Shown: positions 62,877 through 64,000 of the stretch, piece after piece | How the letters are laid out: every line of letters begins with the position of its first letter | Position numbering within the stretch: the stretch's first letter is position 1 | NCBI GenBank assembly: GCA_964429915.1 | Contig: CAYSDZ010000011.1 | Coordinates: 32,170-96,169 of the forward strand | Reading direction: 5' to 3' | DNA from: Alteromonas_F sp964429915 | GTDB taxonomy: Bacteria; Pseudomonadota; Gammaproteobacteria; Enterobacterales; Alteromonadaceae | DNA: 64,000 bases | Notes under the pieces: generated by a model | Databases searched by the model: none | The model's input: the letters and a program-made list of their open reading frames with translations, nothing else | Told to the model about the DNA's origin: nothing | Position numbers and translations under genes: made by a program

Positions 62877-63902
62877 GTGCAAGACATAACTGATTTTTTT
62901 GTACGCCGTGTGTGCAAGAAGATGAACCACACTACATGGATTTTTTTGCTGTACCTCAGCCTTGTGCTTATCTATGGCATGCTTTTCTTTCCTATTCTAC
63001 TTAACAACTTAGTTTGGCCGACTTGGCTTATCGCGCCCATTATGGCTTTTGGTTCTTTTGTCGCGGGTTGTACTTTTTTGGGAGGCGGTTCGGTTGCGTT
63101 CCCTGCGCTTACTAAACTACTCGCCATAGAAGCAAGCGAAGCCAAACTCTTTTCGTTAGCCATCCAAAGTGTCGGCATGACAGCAGCTTCCATATATATA
63201 GTAGTTAGTTTACGAGTCATTCCCTATGCGTTTATAGCCCTGTATTCGTTCGGTTCATTGTTCGGCCTACTGCTGTCTCTACTTTATATCTCGCCCCTGA
63301 TTGCTTCGACCGATCTTCGCGTATTATTCAGTGCATTTTTACTCTGTTTTTTATTGGTCTATTTAGTCACTCGCCAATCGCAACATACCAAAACGACAAT
63401 GCATTTGGCTTACACACGAACAGAGGTAGGCTTAACACTCAGTTCAGGTTTAGCCGGCGGATTAATTTCGGGGCTGATCGGTTCTGGTGCTGACTTAATC
63501 GGCTTTTGTTTAATGGCCCTCTATTTCAGATTGAGCATAAAAAGTGCCACGCAAATCAGTGTCATTCTAATGGCAGTGAGCTCGCTCGTAGGACTGGGCA
63601 TACAAACTACGCTTATTAGTCCTTTAAGTCCTCAAACCTTATCGCTGTGGTACATCGCCGCCCCAGTTGTGTTATTTGGCGCGCCTATTGGAGCGATAAT
63701 CTGTAAGCGCTTATCTCCTCTCACCCTACTTACCTTTATCTGTATTATCGTTGCGTGTGAAGTGGCTTCAACCCTTTACCTCATTCCTTTGGAAATGCCT
63801 CGCCTTACCTTGTATATCATTGGAACTCTTTTCTCAGTCTTCCTGTTTATGGGCTTACGAAATATGTCTGACAGTAAGCACACAAAAGAAGAAAAACAAT
63901 AA
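62877..63902 (+). CDS. TSUP-family (TauE/SafE-like) membrane permease
   Basis: A 341-residue protein with about eight helices and the two-repeat TauE/SafE pattern: VAGCTFLGGGSVAFPALTKLL in the first half and GGLISGLIGSGADLIGFCLM in the second. The family moves sulfite, sulfonates or other organic anions across the inner membrane; the substrate is open. The GTG at 62877 is chosen since AGAGG lies 6 bases before it; an ATG at 62922 (326 residues) is an alternative starting just before the first helix. The remaining 98 bases of the window show nothing I recognise. Confidence 0.82.
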   Translation: MQDITDFFVRRVCKKMNHTTWIFLLYLSLVLIYGMLFFPILLNNLVWPTWLIAPIMAFGSFVAGCTFLGGGSVAFPALTKLLAIEASEAKLFSLAIQSVGMTAASIYIVVSLRVIPYAFIALYSFGSLFGLLLSLLYISPLIASTDLRVLFSAFLLCFLLVYLVTRQSQHTKTTMHLAYTRTEVGLTLSSGLAGGLISGLIGSGADLIGFCLMALYFRLSIKSATQISVILMAVSSLVGLGIQTTLISPLSPQTLSLWYIAAPVVLFGAPIGAIICKRLSPLTLLTFICIIVACEVASTLYLIPLEMPRLTLYIIGTLFSVFLFMGLRNMSDSKHTKEEKQ

Positions 63903-64000
63903 ACGTTATATTAATTGCAAATAAGTAGGCAAATTTGCTAAAGAATTGTAACTAAATTTCATCACTTCCATTAATTTTTGTCGAAAACTTTCAAAAATAC

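Noticed and set aside
1..64000. CRISPR arrays, tRNA or rRNA genes, prophage and insertion sequences
   Set aside because: No regular repeat-spacer arrays, tRNA-like cloverleaves, transposase or phage structural genes were recognised on either strand by reading; a dedicated tRNA and covariance-model scan would be decisive.

Overview
The window reads as chromosome of a marine gammaproteobacterium of the order Alteromonadales, most likely Alteromonadaceae. The case rests on gene content and order (rpoN-hpf-ptsN-rapZ-ptsO, djlA/lptD-surA-pdxA-rsmA-apaG-apaH, rlmD-relA-mazG, rplM-rpsI-petABC-sspAB, glnA ... amtB-glnK ... glnLG), on AT-rich base composition judged by eye, and on a starch-use locus of the kind common in these bacteria. 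It is densely coding and mostly core genome. I saw no rRNA, tRNA, CRISPR, prophage or intact insertion sequence.

Layout. 1-2346: 3' end of rpoN, then hpf, ptsN, rapZ and ptsO (nitrogen PTS). 2362-11129: a starch/maltodextrin island with a cytoplasmic GH13 alpha-glucosidase, a lipoprotein GH13 alpha-amylase, a LacI-type regulator, an MFS sugar transporter and a periplasmic GH97 alpha-glucosidase. The two outer transcription units share a 13-base palindromic site, probably the regulator's operator. 11242-13385: YceI-like protein and mgtE. 13426-19257 (minus strand): sspB/sspA, petC/petB/petA (cytochrome bc1), rpsI/rplM and mazG. 19238-27201 (minus strand): relA, rlmD, acpS, pdxJ, recO, recJ and dsbC. 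27384-34966: djlA facing lptD-surA-pdxA-rsmA-apaG-apaH. 35077-42567: a chemoreceptor, then GT9 glycosyltransferase/Wzi/aspartokinase/DUF192 on the minus strand, and a 2-hydroxyacid dehydrogenase. 42593-43556: a small scar holding a lone VapC-type PIN toxin head-to-head with a broken esterase gene. 43663-53779: erpA, a GST, a DUF6776-like protein, ClC channel, HemJ, a 56-residue hypothetical protein, a UPF0149-like protein, an NRAMP-like transporter, a PatB/MalY lyase with a probable MetJ operator, a CheY-like regulator and typA. 54214-61893: nitrogen assimilation (glnA, TorF-type porin, amtB, glnK, a DUF4124 protein, glnL-glnG) with recognisable sigma-54 promoters and NtrC-like sites. 61890-63902: an aldo/keto reductase and a TSUP permease.

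The window contains much of a nitrogen-control circuit: sigma-54, the PTS-Ntr proteins, NtrB/NtrC, GlnK, AmtB and glutamine synthetase. I did not find a clearly new multi-gene system. The best leads are regulatory and evolutionary: the shared operator of the starch island, the MetJ site before patB, NtrC sites around glnK and glnL, a strong terminator directly in front of sspA, the vapC/esterase deletion scar, and transporters with altered signature motifs. Start codons were moved where ribosome-binding sites or family alignment supported a different start; each such case is noted.
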